Positions 1 through 8,489 of a stretch of DNA of 64,000 bases are shown piece after piece. The notes under the pieces were generated by a model. It saw nothing but the letters and a program-made list of their open reading frames with translations. It was not told the DNA's origin and searched no databases. Both the position numbers and the translations under genes were made by a program. This DNA is from Blastocatellia bacterium (GTDB taxonomy: Bacteria > Acidobacteriota > Blastocatellia > UBA7656 > JADIYM01): NCBI GenBank assembly GCA_016705245.1, contig JADIYM010000039.1, positions 62,001-126,000 of the forward strand. Reading direction: 5' to 3'. Every line of letters starts with the position of its first letter. Within the stretch, counting starts at the first letter, position 1.

Positions 1-709
1 CCCGGCGGATGACGTCGCCGAATCGGGCGCCTCGCTCCGCGTTCCAGGCCGGATGCTGCGGGTCCATGTCGGCCCAGAAGTAGTGCTGCGCGCGGTCGGT
101 TTCGGTGAAAACCATCATCGCGAAATCGAGGTCGTGGGTCTCGAGCAGGTACTTCATCGCGGCGCCGCGCAGCTCGGTCGAGCGCAGCAGTTCGTCGCGC
201 ATCTGCTCGCGCGGGATGTGCTTCGAGCGGAGGTCGATGATGTAGTCGCCGGTGTGGGCGATGACGTCCTTGATGAGCCCCTTCGGGTGCGTGAAGTCAC
301 TGTCGATGCTCGGCGAGAGCATTCCGCCGATGAGGAATCCGTTGACCTCGACGGGCGGGTACGAACACGGGACGTTCATCGCGCCGACGCGCATGCCGTC
401 GCGGCTGAGGATCTGCCAGATCCGTTCGTACCGGATGTCGCGCGCGTTGACGACCGACATCCGGTACTCGGTGAGGTTCTTGCGGATAAGGGCGTTGAAG
501 ATGCCATGTTTGGCGGGGTTGACGCCCGTCGTACAGGAGGTCCAGCCGGGGAAGCTGTTCGGGATGACGGTGGACTCGAGGGGTCCGTGTGCGCCGCGTT
601 CGAGCATGCGGGCGATGTTCGGGAGGCGGCCTTCGGCGACCCAGGGGTCGATGAGGTCGAAGGTGGCGCCGTCGACGCCGATGATGAGGACTTTGGGCTT
701 CTTCGTCAC
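1..709 (-). CDS. Alkaline phosphatase family protein, phosphodiesterase/NPP type (3' end outside window)
   Basis: About 236 N-terminal residues of a metal-dependent phosphohydrolase of the alkaline phosphatase superfamily; the C-terminus lies beyond the window edge. It starts at a GTG and reads VTKKPKVLIIGVDGATFD, the usual first metal-binding strand. The segment NSFPGWTSCTTG is the nucleophile region, with Ser in the expected place when aligned by eye with the neighbouring paralogues. TETDRAQHYFWAD near residue 215 is the metal/His region. There is no signal peptide, so it is probably cytoplasmic. It is the last visible member of a minus-strand run of four such genes and is most like the paralogue at 2452-4079. 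The substrate is unknown; phosphodiesters, nucleotides or sulfonucleotides are possible. Confidence 0.8.
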   Translation of the reverse strand, partial: MTKKPKVLIIGVDGATFDLIDPWVAEGRLPNIARMLERGAHGPLESTVIPNSFPGWTSCTTGVNPAKHGIFNALIRKNLTEYRMSVVNARDIRYERIWQILSRDGMRVGAMNVPCSYPPVEVNGFLIGGMLSPSIDSDFTHPKGLIKDVIAHTGDYIIDLRSKHIPREQMRDELLRSTELRGAAMKYLLETHDLDFAMMVFTETDRAQHYFWADMDPQHPAWNAERGARFGDVIRR

Positions 710-742
710 GGGGATGGATGATAGCAGGGGAGGGAAAGAAGA

Positions 743-847
743 GCTTCGCACACAGAGGCGCGGAGACACGGAGGCACGGAGTCAGTTAAACGGGTAATGC
801 AAATCAGTCTCCGTGTCTCTGTGACTCGGTGCCTCTGTGTGCGTAGC
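743..847. repeat. Family A intergenic hairpin repeat
   Basis: Inverted arms 743-781 and 808-846 are built of ~8-nt units such as CACGGAG and CACAGAG and enclose a 26-nt loop. It lies between two minus-strand phosphodiesterase genes, so any transcript crossing it would carry a long hairpin. The same unit recurs at 7461-7566, 8285-8372 and 23669-23745. Confidence 0.85.
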
Positions 848-861
848 GTCTGTGTTCCGCT

Positions 862-2447
862 TCAATGCATGTACCCCAGCCCTCGCAGCTTCTCCTTGAT
901 CGCGTCGTCGTCGTAGGCTTCGCCGTCGTCGGCCGAGATCGTTGCGTCGGGAGTGACCTTCTTGACTGGCCGGGATTGAGGCACCGAGCCTTCCCGAAAC
1001 AGCTCTAGCGCCACCCTTCCGTCCAAGTCGTCCGGCACGCCGATCCCGAGCATGTGCATTGCCGTCGGACACACGTCCACGATTGACAGCGGCCCGAGTC
1101 CGGATCGCGCCTCCACGTCCGGCCCCGCGACGACCCAGATGCCACGCCGCGTGTGATGAAAATAGGGCACGTCCACCGGCGTTCGCACCGGCGTGTCGAG
1201 AATCCGCCCCGTCAATCCGAGCGACTCGCGTGAAGTCGAGACGAGCAGGTCCGGCGCACGATCACGGAACGGCCCGTCGTAGACTTCTCCCGCGTCTGCA
1301 CCACGACGCCGTCCTGCAATCGCAACAGGTCTGCGACGAGCTGGCGAGTCTCCTCGTAGGCCTCCGGCCCGATGGCACCAAGCGGTTCGCGGCCCTTCAG
1401 GTTCAGGTACACACCCGACCCGTACCCGAGATCCACGAAGAAACACGTCGTGTTCGCCCAATCGATGAGCGCCTCGGATAGCCGCGGCTGCCTTCGTCCC
1501 TCGCGCCCGAAATCGAGCGTCCGATTCGCACGACGCTGCCTCAGTGCCTCGGCGAGTCCGCGGGTGACGCGGTTCTTCACGATCGCATTGTCGACGAGTG
1601 GAGAACGCTTGAGCCGATCGACAATGCCGAGCGCTCGGTCTTCGGCGGTTGACCGCACGTCTCGCCGTCCAAGCAGTCCACTGCGCCAGAAGAGCGCGTT
1701 GACGTGAAGGAACTCCCGGACATTCGTCATGCCGTGATCCGACACGAGCATCACCGTGTCGTCCGCATCCAGGCGCGACATCATCTCGCCGACGTGTGCG
1801 TCGATGCGCCGGAACATTTCGCGGTGTGCGTCCGGCTCCGTCGGATGGGTGTGGAAGATGCCGTCCGATGCGCGGAAAACCGTCATGAACACGCGCCACG
1901 GGGCGTGATCGAGCATGTGCAGCGCGAGCCGCGCCTCGTCATCCGGCAGATTCACCGAGCCTTCGAGGTCGCGAAGCACTTCCCAATCGATGACGAGTCC
2001 GGCTGCGGCCAACTCCGCCTCGAGCGCGGCTGGCGCGGTCCGCGGCTGACCGTTCGGCGTGAGCATTCCCGAGACGACCGTGGCGTTTTCGGTCTCGAAG
2101 ACCGGAAACGTTGCGGGCACGCCGCACGCGACTGCGGCGATTCCGGCACGGCCGGCGTGCGCCCAGAGCGACCGCGCGTCGAAGGTGTTCCTGGCGACCG
2201 AGAACTCGTACTGTGTGCCCGGCTTGCGGTTGAGGAGGCCGAAAAAGCCGAGCTTCGCCGGGCCGAGGCCCGTGACGAGCGCCGGCCACGCGGGGGAGGT
2301 CGTCGGCGGGAACGTGCTGAGCAGTTCGGCCCGCGCGCCACGAGCGAAAATCGCGCCGACGTTAGGCATGTCGCCCGACGCCACGAGCGGATCGAGGATG
2401 TCGAACGTACCGGCGTCCAGACCGACGATGAGCAGGCGTCCGGCCAT
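862..2447 (-). CDS. Alkaline phosphatase family protein, frameshifted; predicted nucleophile replaced by Ala
   Basis: Starts MAGRLLIVGLDAGTFD (ATG at 2447) and ends in a tail KEKLRGLGYMH. The reading frame breaks near 1287, where QTRE must join VYDGPFRDRAPDLL; restoring one missing base gives a continuous protein of about 528 residues. SDHGM is the late metal motif. The segment SPAWPALVTG aligns with SFPGWTSCTTG and SVAWSSFMTG in the paralogues and has Ala where they have Ser, so the active protein may have lost catalysis. It follows the 2452-4079 gene by 4 nt and is probably cotranscribed with it. The frameshift may be a sequence error or a real lesion; the Ser-to-Ala change does not depend on it. 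Confidence 0.75.
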
Positions 2448-2451
2448 CGTC

Positions 2452-4079
2452 TTACTCGATGTACCCGAGCCCGCGCAGGCGCTCTTCGACGAGGGCTTCC
2501 TCGTCCTCCGACAGGCCTTCGTCGAGAGACGATGCGTCCTTCGCCGAGCTTCCGAGCGGATCGAGACTACGAGATGAGCGCAGCGACTCGTCAAAAAGCT
2601 CAGCCAGCACCCGGCCGTCCATCTCGGTAGTTGGGCGTTCACCGAGGCTGAAGAGCACGGTCGGCGCGATATCGATCAGCCGCGCAGCGTCGACGGTAGC
2701 CCCCGGCACCACTCCCGGTCCCCAGGCGACGAAAACTCCGTAGCGGCCGTGCTCGCCCGAGTTCCTGTGCCGGTCGACGAGGAACCGGTGGCCGGTCACG
2801 GGACCCGAAAACGCGTCGGTGCGCGGAGGAATCACGACGTCCGGACCGCGGTCTGCGACGGGACCCGAGAAGCACTCGCCGGCGAGCAGCACGTGCTCGA
2901 AGATAGGCTCGTCGTTCGGAAAACGCTCACCGGCGAGACGATCGCGAATCTCCGTGGCGATCCTTTCCGCATCGGATGCGTCGACGACGCCGTGCGGTTC
3001 GCGACCGCGGACGTTGACCCGGATCCCCCCGTCCAGCGTCGCATAGGCCGTGGTCCGCGACCAGTCGACGTCAATGTAGGTCTTGCCGGTCGCGGCTTCG
3101 TCTTCCACATCGCGCATCCGGTCGACGCCGTGGCGCGCTTCCGGCTCGACGGCCGATCGCAGTCGACGATAGACGGCAACAGCCTCGTCGAGGATGCCGA
3201 CCGAGGCGAGCGCCTTCTTGATTCCGGCCTTCGCCGCCCGTTGTGCGGTGTATCCGTTTTCGATCAGCCAGCCCGTCACGTCGAACGTGCAGTAGAACGG
3301 CGCAAAACCGTGGTCCGAGACCAGAAACACGCGAGTCCCCGCCGGCACCGCATGACCAGGTCGCCCACGGCCGCATCGAGACGGACGTACATGTCGTCGA
3401 CCGCAGTCGGGAACTCCGGGTTGTAGAGCGGGTGGTCGGGCTGCTGGTCGGCCCAGAACCGGTGCTGGACGCGGTCCGACTCGGTGAACGTGATCCAGGC
3501 GAGATCCCATTCCCGCGATCCGAGCAGCCAGAGCGCCGCGCGCAGTCGCGCATCCGCCGATTTCACGAGGCCCTCGAGAATGTCGGCTCGCGACTGGCCG
3601 AAGAGGTTCACGTCGACGACGTAATCCGGGACCTCCGCGAGCAGTTCGGCCTTGAGCTCTTCGGGCTGCGTCCACTCGACCGACGGATCGGGCGTGGTCA
3701 TTCCCGAGACGACCCAGCCGTCGATGCGCTGCGGCGGATACGAACACGGATCGTTGACGACGACGGAACGACGGCCACAGTCCGACAGGATCTCCCAGAC
3801 GGTTTTCATCCGGACGTCGGTCGCGTCCATCGCCTTCATCGAGAAGTTGTCAGCGCGCCGCACGAGGGGCATGAAGATGCCGTGTTTTCCCTCGTTGCAA
3901 CCGGTCGTGCACGACGTCCAGCCGGGGAAGCTGTTCGGCATGACGGTCGACTTGAGCGGTGCACGCACGCCCTCGTGCATGAGGCGCGCAATGCGCGGCA
4001 TCCGACCGTCCGCCACCAGACGGTCGACGACCGAAAACGTGAACCCGTCGAGCCCGATTACCAGCGTGCGTTCGCTCAT
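2452..4079 (-). CDS. Alkaline phosphatase family protein, frameshifted
   Basis: Third phosphodiesterase-type paralogue. It starts MSERTLVIGLDGFTFS and has the nucleophile segment NSFPGWTSCTTG with Ser present, the motif ESDRVQHRFWAD, and late metal motifs SDHGFAPF and GEHGRYGVF. One base is missing near 3348: LVMR must continue as PAGTRVFLVSDHG. With it restored the protein is about 542 residues. The C-terminal end is an acidic linker followed by VEERLRGLGYIE, the same kind of tail as in the next gene and in the nearby APS kinase. It starts 9 nt after the stop of the M28 peptidase gene. There is no signal peptide. Substrate unknown. Confidence 0.8.
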
Positions 4080-4088
4080 CGGAGCGGT

Positions 4089-6035
4089 TTACCTCTTGAC
4101 GGCGAGCTCGGGAGTCGCGAGGCCAGTCCTGCCGTCCACGACGCGGACGCGAACCGTCACGCCGCGGGGGAAAAACGCGTCGAGATCCTGCGCCACACCG
4201 AACATCCTCGTCGTCGTGTTGCCGTCGATGAACTTTGCTTCGACGGCCGTCGCCGGCAGCGGGACGCCGTTCACCTCGATCCGCTGGAAGTCATCGCCGA
4301 ACCGGCCCCTTACGATGAGGTCGCCGTTTATCGTCGTCTTGAACTTCACGCTCTGGATCTTCGGGCCGTTGGATGGCTTGATAACGAGCGGCACCGAGGT
4401 ATCGACGAGTGCCGAGCCGTCCTCGAACCGCGCCGACACGCGCAGAAACGCCCGGCTCGATCGCGCGTCGGCCGGAACCGTCCAGTATGCCGCCCGACGA
4501 TCGGCCGGCAGGCCGGTGACGACAGCACTCCACGTCGCGCCGTCGTCGAGCGAGGCTTCGACGTCGAATGTGGTAAGTCCGTCGCCCGATGCCGTCCAAT
4601 CGATCGGCAGCACAAAGCCGCCGTAGACCGTAGTACGGTTCGTCGCGAACGGCACGCGCATCGAGAGTGATGGCTCGGGGCCCGGCGGCTCGCCAGCGAG
4701 CAGTCCAAGTGCCGCGGCGTTCATCCTCAGGATCTGGCCGCCCATGTCGACGCGGACGTTCTCGATCACGTCGCGCGACGTGTGATAGTCGCGGTAGGCG
4801 CTCCAGTCGTTTTCGATGGTCAGGACCGTGGGGATGTTCGCGTCGAGGAACGGAACATGGTCGCTGCCGAATGGATAGAAGCTCGTCACGACCCGCAAGT
4901 CGGTCACGGCCGTGGCCGCCTCGGCGAGGACGTCTACGAGGTCTCCGCCGACCGTCGAAGTCTCGAGCAGCACGTCGAGATCGTCGTCGCGCGAGAACCC
5001 GATCATGTCCATGTTGATGACTGCGCGGACGCGACGCGATTCGCCGTTGCTGACCGCGCGGCGCACGTAGTCCCAGCTGCCGTAGAGCCCAGCTTCCTCG
5101 CCGCTGAACGCGATGAAGCGCACGGTTGCCTGCGGTGGCATTGAGGAGAGCACGCGCGCGAGCTCGAGCACTCCGGCCGCGCCGCTTGCGTTGTCTTCGG
5201 CTCCGGGCGCCAGTGTCGTGGCCTGTTCCGAAATGGAGTCGTAGTGCCCGCAGACGATGTAGAGCTCGTCCGGTCGCGTGGTCCCTCGGAGCTCGGCGAC
5301 GACGTTCTGGGCTTTCCGGGAGCCGACGTTGAACTCCGGCGTCTCGACACTCAGTCCGAGCGCTCGAAACTGTGCGGCAAGGTAGTCGCGTGCATCGGCG
5401 ACTCCCTGCGTGCCGACGTATCGCGTGCGAAAACCGGCCAGTGTCGCGACCGATGCGTGCCATCGCGCGGGATCAACCGAGTCGGCGTAGCTGTTCAACT
5501 TCGAGAGTTTCGACGACGAAGCCGGGGCGATAGGACGAACGTCGTTGACGGCTGAGCGCGCGACGGTGACGCCCGTCTCGGCGGCGATGAAGTTCGCGTG
5601 ATCGTGGCCGTCGTCGAGAAGCGCCATGTCCTCGGGCTTCGCGGCGACCAGGCCATACAAACCCGAGCTCGCAAGCATTCGCGGTGCGCGACCGCCAGGA
5701 CGCGAGATCTGAATGCGCTCGATGTCGTTCGGGTGGACGTGGCGCGTTACGAAGAGCTGCTCGCCAGGTCGGGGCGATTCGACGTCGCTGACCGAGGCCT
5801 TTGCCGCAGCGCGGTTGCGTGAACCGGAGGTCCCCGCAATGACGAGCACGTCGCCGAGCTCGTACCACGACTCGACGCCGGGATCGCTCCGCAGCTCGCG
5901 AAGCACCCTCGGTCCCACAAGCGAGACATCGACGGCATAATAGACCTCGCCGGACGCGGCAGCGGCGCCGGACACCGACGGTGTCGGGGCGAGTGCCGCG
6001 ACGGCGACCATCAGGATCGAGATCAGCGCTCTCAC
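4089..6035 (-). CDS. Secreted M28-family zinc metallopeptidase with C-terminal beta domains
   Basis: 648 residues with a Sec signal peptide (MRALISILMVAVAALAPTPSVSGA). The M28 aminopeptidase core covers roughly residues 190-440. The two-zinc ligands are visible as CGHYDS (His ~264), GAEDNASG (Asp ~281), SGEEAGLYG (Glu pair ~313-314), NMDMIG and SDHVPF. It probably trims N-terminal residues from peptides outside the cytoplasm. After the peptidase come about 200 residues of beta-rich sequence; the last ~95 begin PKIQSVKFK and resemble the end of the FG-GAP protein at 17373-19442. It sits inside the phosphodiesterase run and is likely cotranscribed with it, though a functional link is not obvious. 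Confidence 0.88.
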   Translation of the reverse strand: MRALISILMVAVAALAPTPSVSGAAAASGEVYYAVDVSLVGPRVLRELRSDPGVESWYELGDVLVIAGTSGSRNRAAAKASVSDVESPRPGEQLFVTRHVHPNDIERIQISRPGGRAPRMLASSGLYGLVAAKPEDMALLDDGHDHANFIAAETGVTVARSAVNDVRPIAPASSSKLSKLNSYADSVDPARWHASVATLAGFRTRYVGTQGVADARDYLAAQFRALGLSVETPEFNVGSRKAQNVVAELRGTTRPDELYIVCGHYDSISEQATTLAPGAEDNASGAAGVLELARVLSSMPPQATVRFIAFSGEEAGLYGSWDYVRRAVSNGESRRVRAVINMDMIGFSRDDDLDVLLETSTVGGDLVDVLAEAATAVTDLRVVTSFYPFGSDHVPFLDANIPTVLTIENDWSAYRDYHTSRDVIENVRVDMGGQILRMNAAALGLLAGEPPGPEPSLSMRVPFATNRTTVYGGFVLPIDWTASGDGLTTFDVEASLDDGATWSAVVTGLPADRRAAYWTVPADARSSRAFLRVSARFEDGSALVDTSVPLVIKPSNGPKIQSVKFKTTINGDLIVRGRFGDDFQRIEVNGVPLPATAVEAKFIDGNTTTRMFGVAQDLDAFFPRGVTVRVRVVDGRTGLATPELAVKR

Positions 6036-6075
6036 GTCGGCGTTGTCCTTTTCGCGGCTCCGCGACCGGATTCGG

Positions 6076-7443
6076 TTACGAGAGCAGCGACCGTCCGTCC
6101 ATCACTTCCGGCTTTGCAATTCCAAGTGCGTCAAGAATCGTCGGCGCAACGTCGTAGATCGTCGCATCGCCCGAAACCGGCGAACCGCCACCAATCCAGA
6201 ACAGCGCATCGTCCTGCGTGTGCATGCCCGTGAACACGTCCCGGTCATGCAGCACCGTCTTGTTGACGGCGCCCTTCAGATCGTAGCCCTTCACGGGCAA
6301 AAGGCACAGGTCCGGCGCGACGTCGAGCAACGGTCCCGTGAAGATCTCTTCCTTCGTGAAGATCCGGTCGATGATGCGCACGCCGTCGACCTCGATCGTC
6401 GCGAGCTCGGCCCTGAGCCGGTCTAGCACGGCCGCGTAGTCCGCCGGGTCGACGTGCCCGAGCGGGTACTTGCCGCGCACGTTGATGTAGATCCGGGCAG
6501 GATCCATGGCGAAGGCCGTCGTGCCGGGCCCGATGTCCTCGAGCGACTCCGCAACCGGCTTGGTCCAGTTGAGGAACCCGTTCTGGTTCAGCCAGTAGTT
6601 CAGGTAGACCTGCTGGTTGAGCGGCGCGAACCCGTGGTCCGACATCAGGAAGAGCCGGTCGTTCGGTCCGGCGGCGTCGGCGATCTTGCCGATACACTCG
6701 TCTACGCGGCCGTAGAACTCGCGGAAGCGCGCGTGGAACTTGTGGTTCGGGTCCTCGATGGCTTCCCAGAAGAAGTGCTGCAGGCGATCGGTTTCGGTGA
6801 TGACGCCAATGAACAGGTCCCACTTCTCCTGCTTGAACAGTTCCAGGAGGATAATTTCGCGCCGCTCGAGCGTGTGGAACACGTCGGCCATCAGCGCTTC
6901 GTCGGATTCCTTCTTCTTCCGGGCGTCGACGTCGATCTGGTAGCCGACTTCCTTGAGCCGCGGAATCAGCGAAAGCGGCCAGGTCGCGCGCTCGAGCTGG
7001 ATGGCGACGAAGCCCGATATGAGCACGCCGTTGATCTCGCGCGCCGGATAGGTCGACGGCACGTTCACGACGACCGCTCGCTTGCCGTGCTTGTTCAGCA
7101 CGTCCCAGAGCGTGTCGCCTTTCACGTGAGTGGCGTTAGGAAAGTAGATCTTGTAGCTCGACGGCTTCAGGTCGAGGAACCCGTACACGCCGTGTTTTCC
7201 GGGGTTCGTGCCGGTCATGAACGACGACCACGCGACCGACGAGATTTCGGGGATGGTCGTCGTCATGGACTTCAACGTGCCGGTGCCGAGCAGCTTCGCG
7301 ACGTTCGGCATCGTGCCGTCGGCCGCGAGCCGGCTCAGCAGGGAGCACGGTGTGCCGTCGAGGCCGATCATGATGGCCCGGTTCGGCGCATCGGCCGCCG
7401 GCGTGTCACCGGCCTTGGACTTGAAACGATCGAAGAAACCCAT
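6076..7443 (-). CDS. Alkaline phosphatase family protein (intact paralogue)
   Basis: 455 residues starting MGFFDRFKSK (ATG at 7443). The AP-superfamily core starts at AIMIGLDGTPCSLL. SVAWSSFMTGTNPGKHG holds the predicted Ser nucleophile, ETDRLQHFFWE and SDHGFAPLNQ are metal motifs, and GMHTQDDALFWIGG lies near the end. This is the only one of the four paralogues that is complete and unbroken here. Unlike the frameshifted pair it ends EVMDGRSLLS, without an LGY tail. A hairpin repeat separates it from the APS kinase upstream. Function on a specific phospho- or sulfo-ester cannot be assigned from sequence alone. Confidence 0.85.
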   Translation of the reverse strand: MGFFDRFKSKAGDTPAADAPNRAIMIGLDGTPCSLLSRLAADGTMPNVAKLLGTGTLKSMTTTIPEISSVAWSSFMTGTNPGKHGVYGFLDLKPSSYKIYFPNATHVKGDTLWDVLNKHGKRAVVVNVPSTYPAREINGVLISGFVAIQLERATWPLSLIPRLKEVGYQIDVDARKKKESDEALMADVFHTLERREIILLELFKQEKWDLFIGVITETDRLQHFFWEAIEDPNHKFHARFREFYGRVDECIGKIADAAGPNDRLFLMSDHGFAPLNQQVYLNYWLNQNGFLNWTKPVAESLEDIGPGTTAFAMDPARIYINVRGKYPLGHVDPADYAAVLDRLRAELATIEVDGVRIIDRIFTKEEIFTGPLLDVAPDLCLLPVKGYDLKGAVNKTVLHDRDVFTGMHTQDDALFWIGGGSPVSGDATIYDVAPTILDALGIAKPEVMDGRSLLS

Positions 7444-7460
7444 TCCGTTCAGATCCTCGA

Positions 7461-7566
7461 GTGTCTCTCCGTGACTCCGTGACTCCGTGTCTCGGTGGCT
7501 CTGTGTGCGTAGCTCTTCAGACGCTGCGCACACAGAGACACGGAGTCACGGAGTCACGGAGTCTCG
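7461..7566. repeat. Family A intergenic hairpin repeat
   Basis: Arms 7461-7513 and 7524-7564 carry tandem copies of the 8-mer GTGACTCC and its complement GGAGTCAC. It fills the gap between the phosphodiesterase start (7443) and the APS kinase stop (7569), inside a same-strand gene run. Confidence 0.88.
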
Positions 7567-7568
7567 CT

Positions 7569-8180
7569 CTAGACGTATCCGAGCTCTTCGAGGCGTTGGC
7601 GGACCAGTTCGTCCTCGTCGTCCTCGGCAGCGACCTCGGTCGATGCGATCGGGTCGAGATAGCCGAGCTCCTCGAGCTTCGCGATGATCTTGTCGGCGCT
7701 CGCTTCCTTCGACTCGAGATCCGTTTCGAGGACGATCTCGGCGTTGAGCGGCTCTTCATAGGGGTCCGAGACTCCGGTGAAGTGCTTGATCTCGCCGGCG
7801 ATGGCCTTCGCGTAAAGACCCTTCACGTCGCGACCGGCGCAGACGTTGACCGGGCACTTCACGTAAACCTCGACGAAGTTGCCGATCATCGCGCGGCATT
7901 CGTCTCGGATGTCGCGGTAGGGCGAGATGGCGGCCGTAATGGCGGCGACGCCGTTGCGCGAAAGAAGGTGGGCGACGAAGCCGATGCGGCGAATATTCGT
8001 GTCGCGATCTTCCTTCGAGAATCCAAGGCCCTTGCTGAGGTTGGTGCGGACGACGTCGCCGTCGAGGACTTCGACGTAGCGGCCGCGTTCCTTGAGCTTC
8101 TGTTCAATGATCTCGGCGAGTGTCGATTTTCCGGCTCCAGAGAGCCCGGTGAACCAGAGAGTAAATCCACGGTTGGTCAT
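7569..8180 (-). CDS. cysC: Adenylylsulfate (APS) kinase with duplicated LGY tail
   Basis: Phosphorylates adenylylsulfate at the 3' position to give PAPS, the sulfate donor for sulfotransferases. With the start at MTNRGFTLWFTGLSGAGKST the protein is 203 residues; the P-loop is at residues 12-19, followed by LDGDVVRTN and the CysC signature around KEDRDTNIRRIGF. The family core is about 170 residues. The extra C-terminus holds KLEELGYLD and, after an acidic linker, a terminal RQRLEELGYV. That end is strikingly like the tails of two phosphodiesterases in the same run. An AAGGAG lies upstream of ATG 8180, which was preferred to an in-frame start at 8234. No sulfurylase or sulfotransferase gene is in view. 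Confidence 0.9.
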   Translation of the reverse strand: MTNRGFTLWFTGLSGAGKSTLAEIIEQKLKERGRYVEVLDGDVVRTNLSKGLGFSKEDRDTNIRRIGFVAHLLSRNGVAAITAAISPYRDIRDECRAMIGNFVEVYVKCPVNVCAGRDVKGLYAKAIAGEIKHFTGVSDPYEEPLNAEIVLETDLESKEASADKIIAKLEELGYLDPIASTEVAAEDDEDELVRQRLEELGYV

Positions 8181-8489
8181 GTAAAACTGCGTCTCCTTGC
8201 GTATGCGTGTCACGGCGGGCCACTCCGCCGTCAATCAAAGCCGCCGATGATACACGATGGGGAAGGCGGGGTGAAGGCGAGATTGGCGTAGCCTCCGGGT
8301 CTCTGAGCCTCTGCGTGCGAAGCGTCTGAAGAGCTTCCCACACTGAGACACAGAGTCACGGAGGCGCGGAGTGAAGTCCATCTGGCCAGAAATCGTAAAA
8401 TGGGCGTAAACTGTCCGGGCCGGCCGTCAGGCCCGGCGCCTGTTGTAAGCCAACTCGAAGAATTGCATAAGAGAGAGGGGGAATCGGGA
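8181..8489. other. Divergent intergenic region with hairpin repeat and leader hairpin
   Basis: No gene is seen in this 309-nt gap between divergent genes. It contains a family A repeat and, nearer the plus-strand gene, a short perfect hairpin (CCGGGCC 8415-8421 with GGCCCGG 8430-8436). Promoters for both directions must lie here, but none is convincing. Confidence 0.6.
8285..8372. repeat. Family A intergenic hairpin repeat
   Basis: Degenerate inverted pair made of 8-nt units of the CACGGAG/CACAGAG type, lying between divergent genes. The arms match less well than at 23669-23745. Confidence 0.75.

Noticed and set aside
3243..4670. A 475-codon plus-strand frame opposite the phosphodiesterase and M28 genes
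   Set aside because: Antisense to two recognisable genes; composition is that of a mirrored high-GC coding strand.
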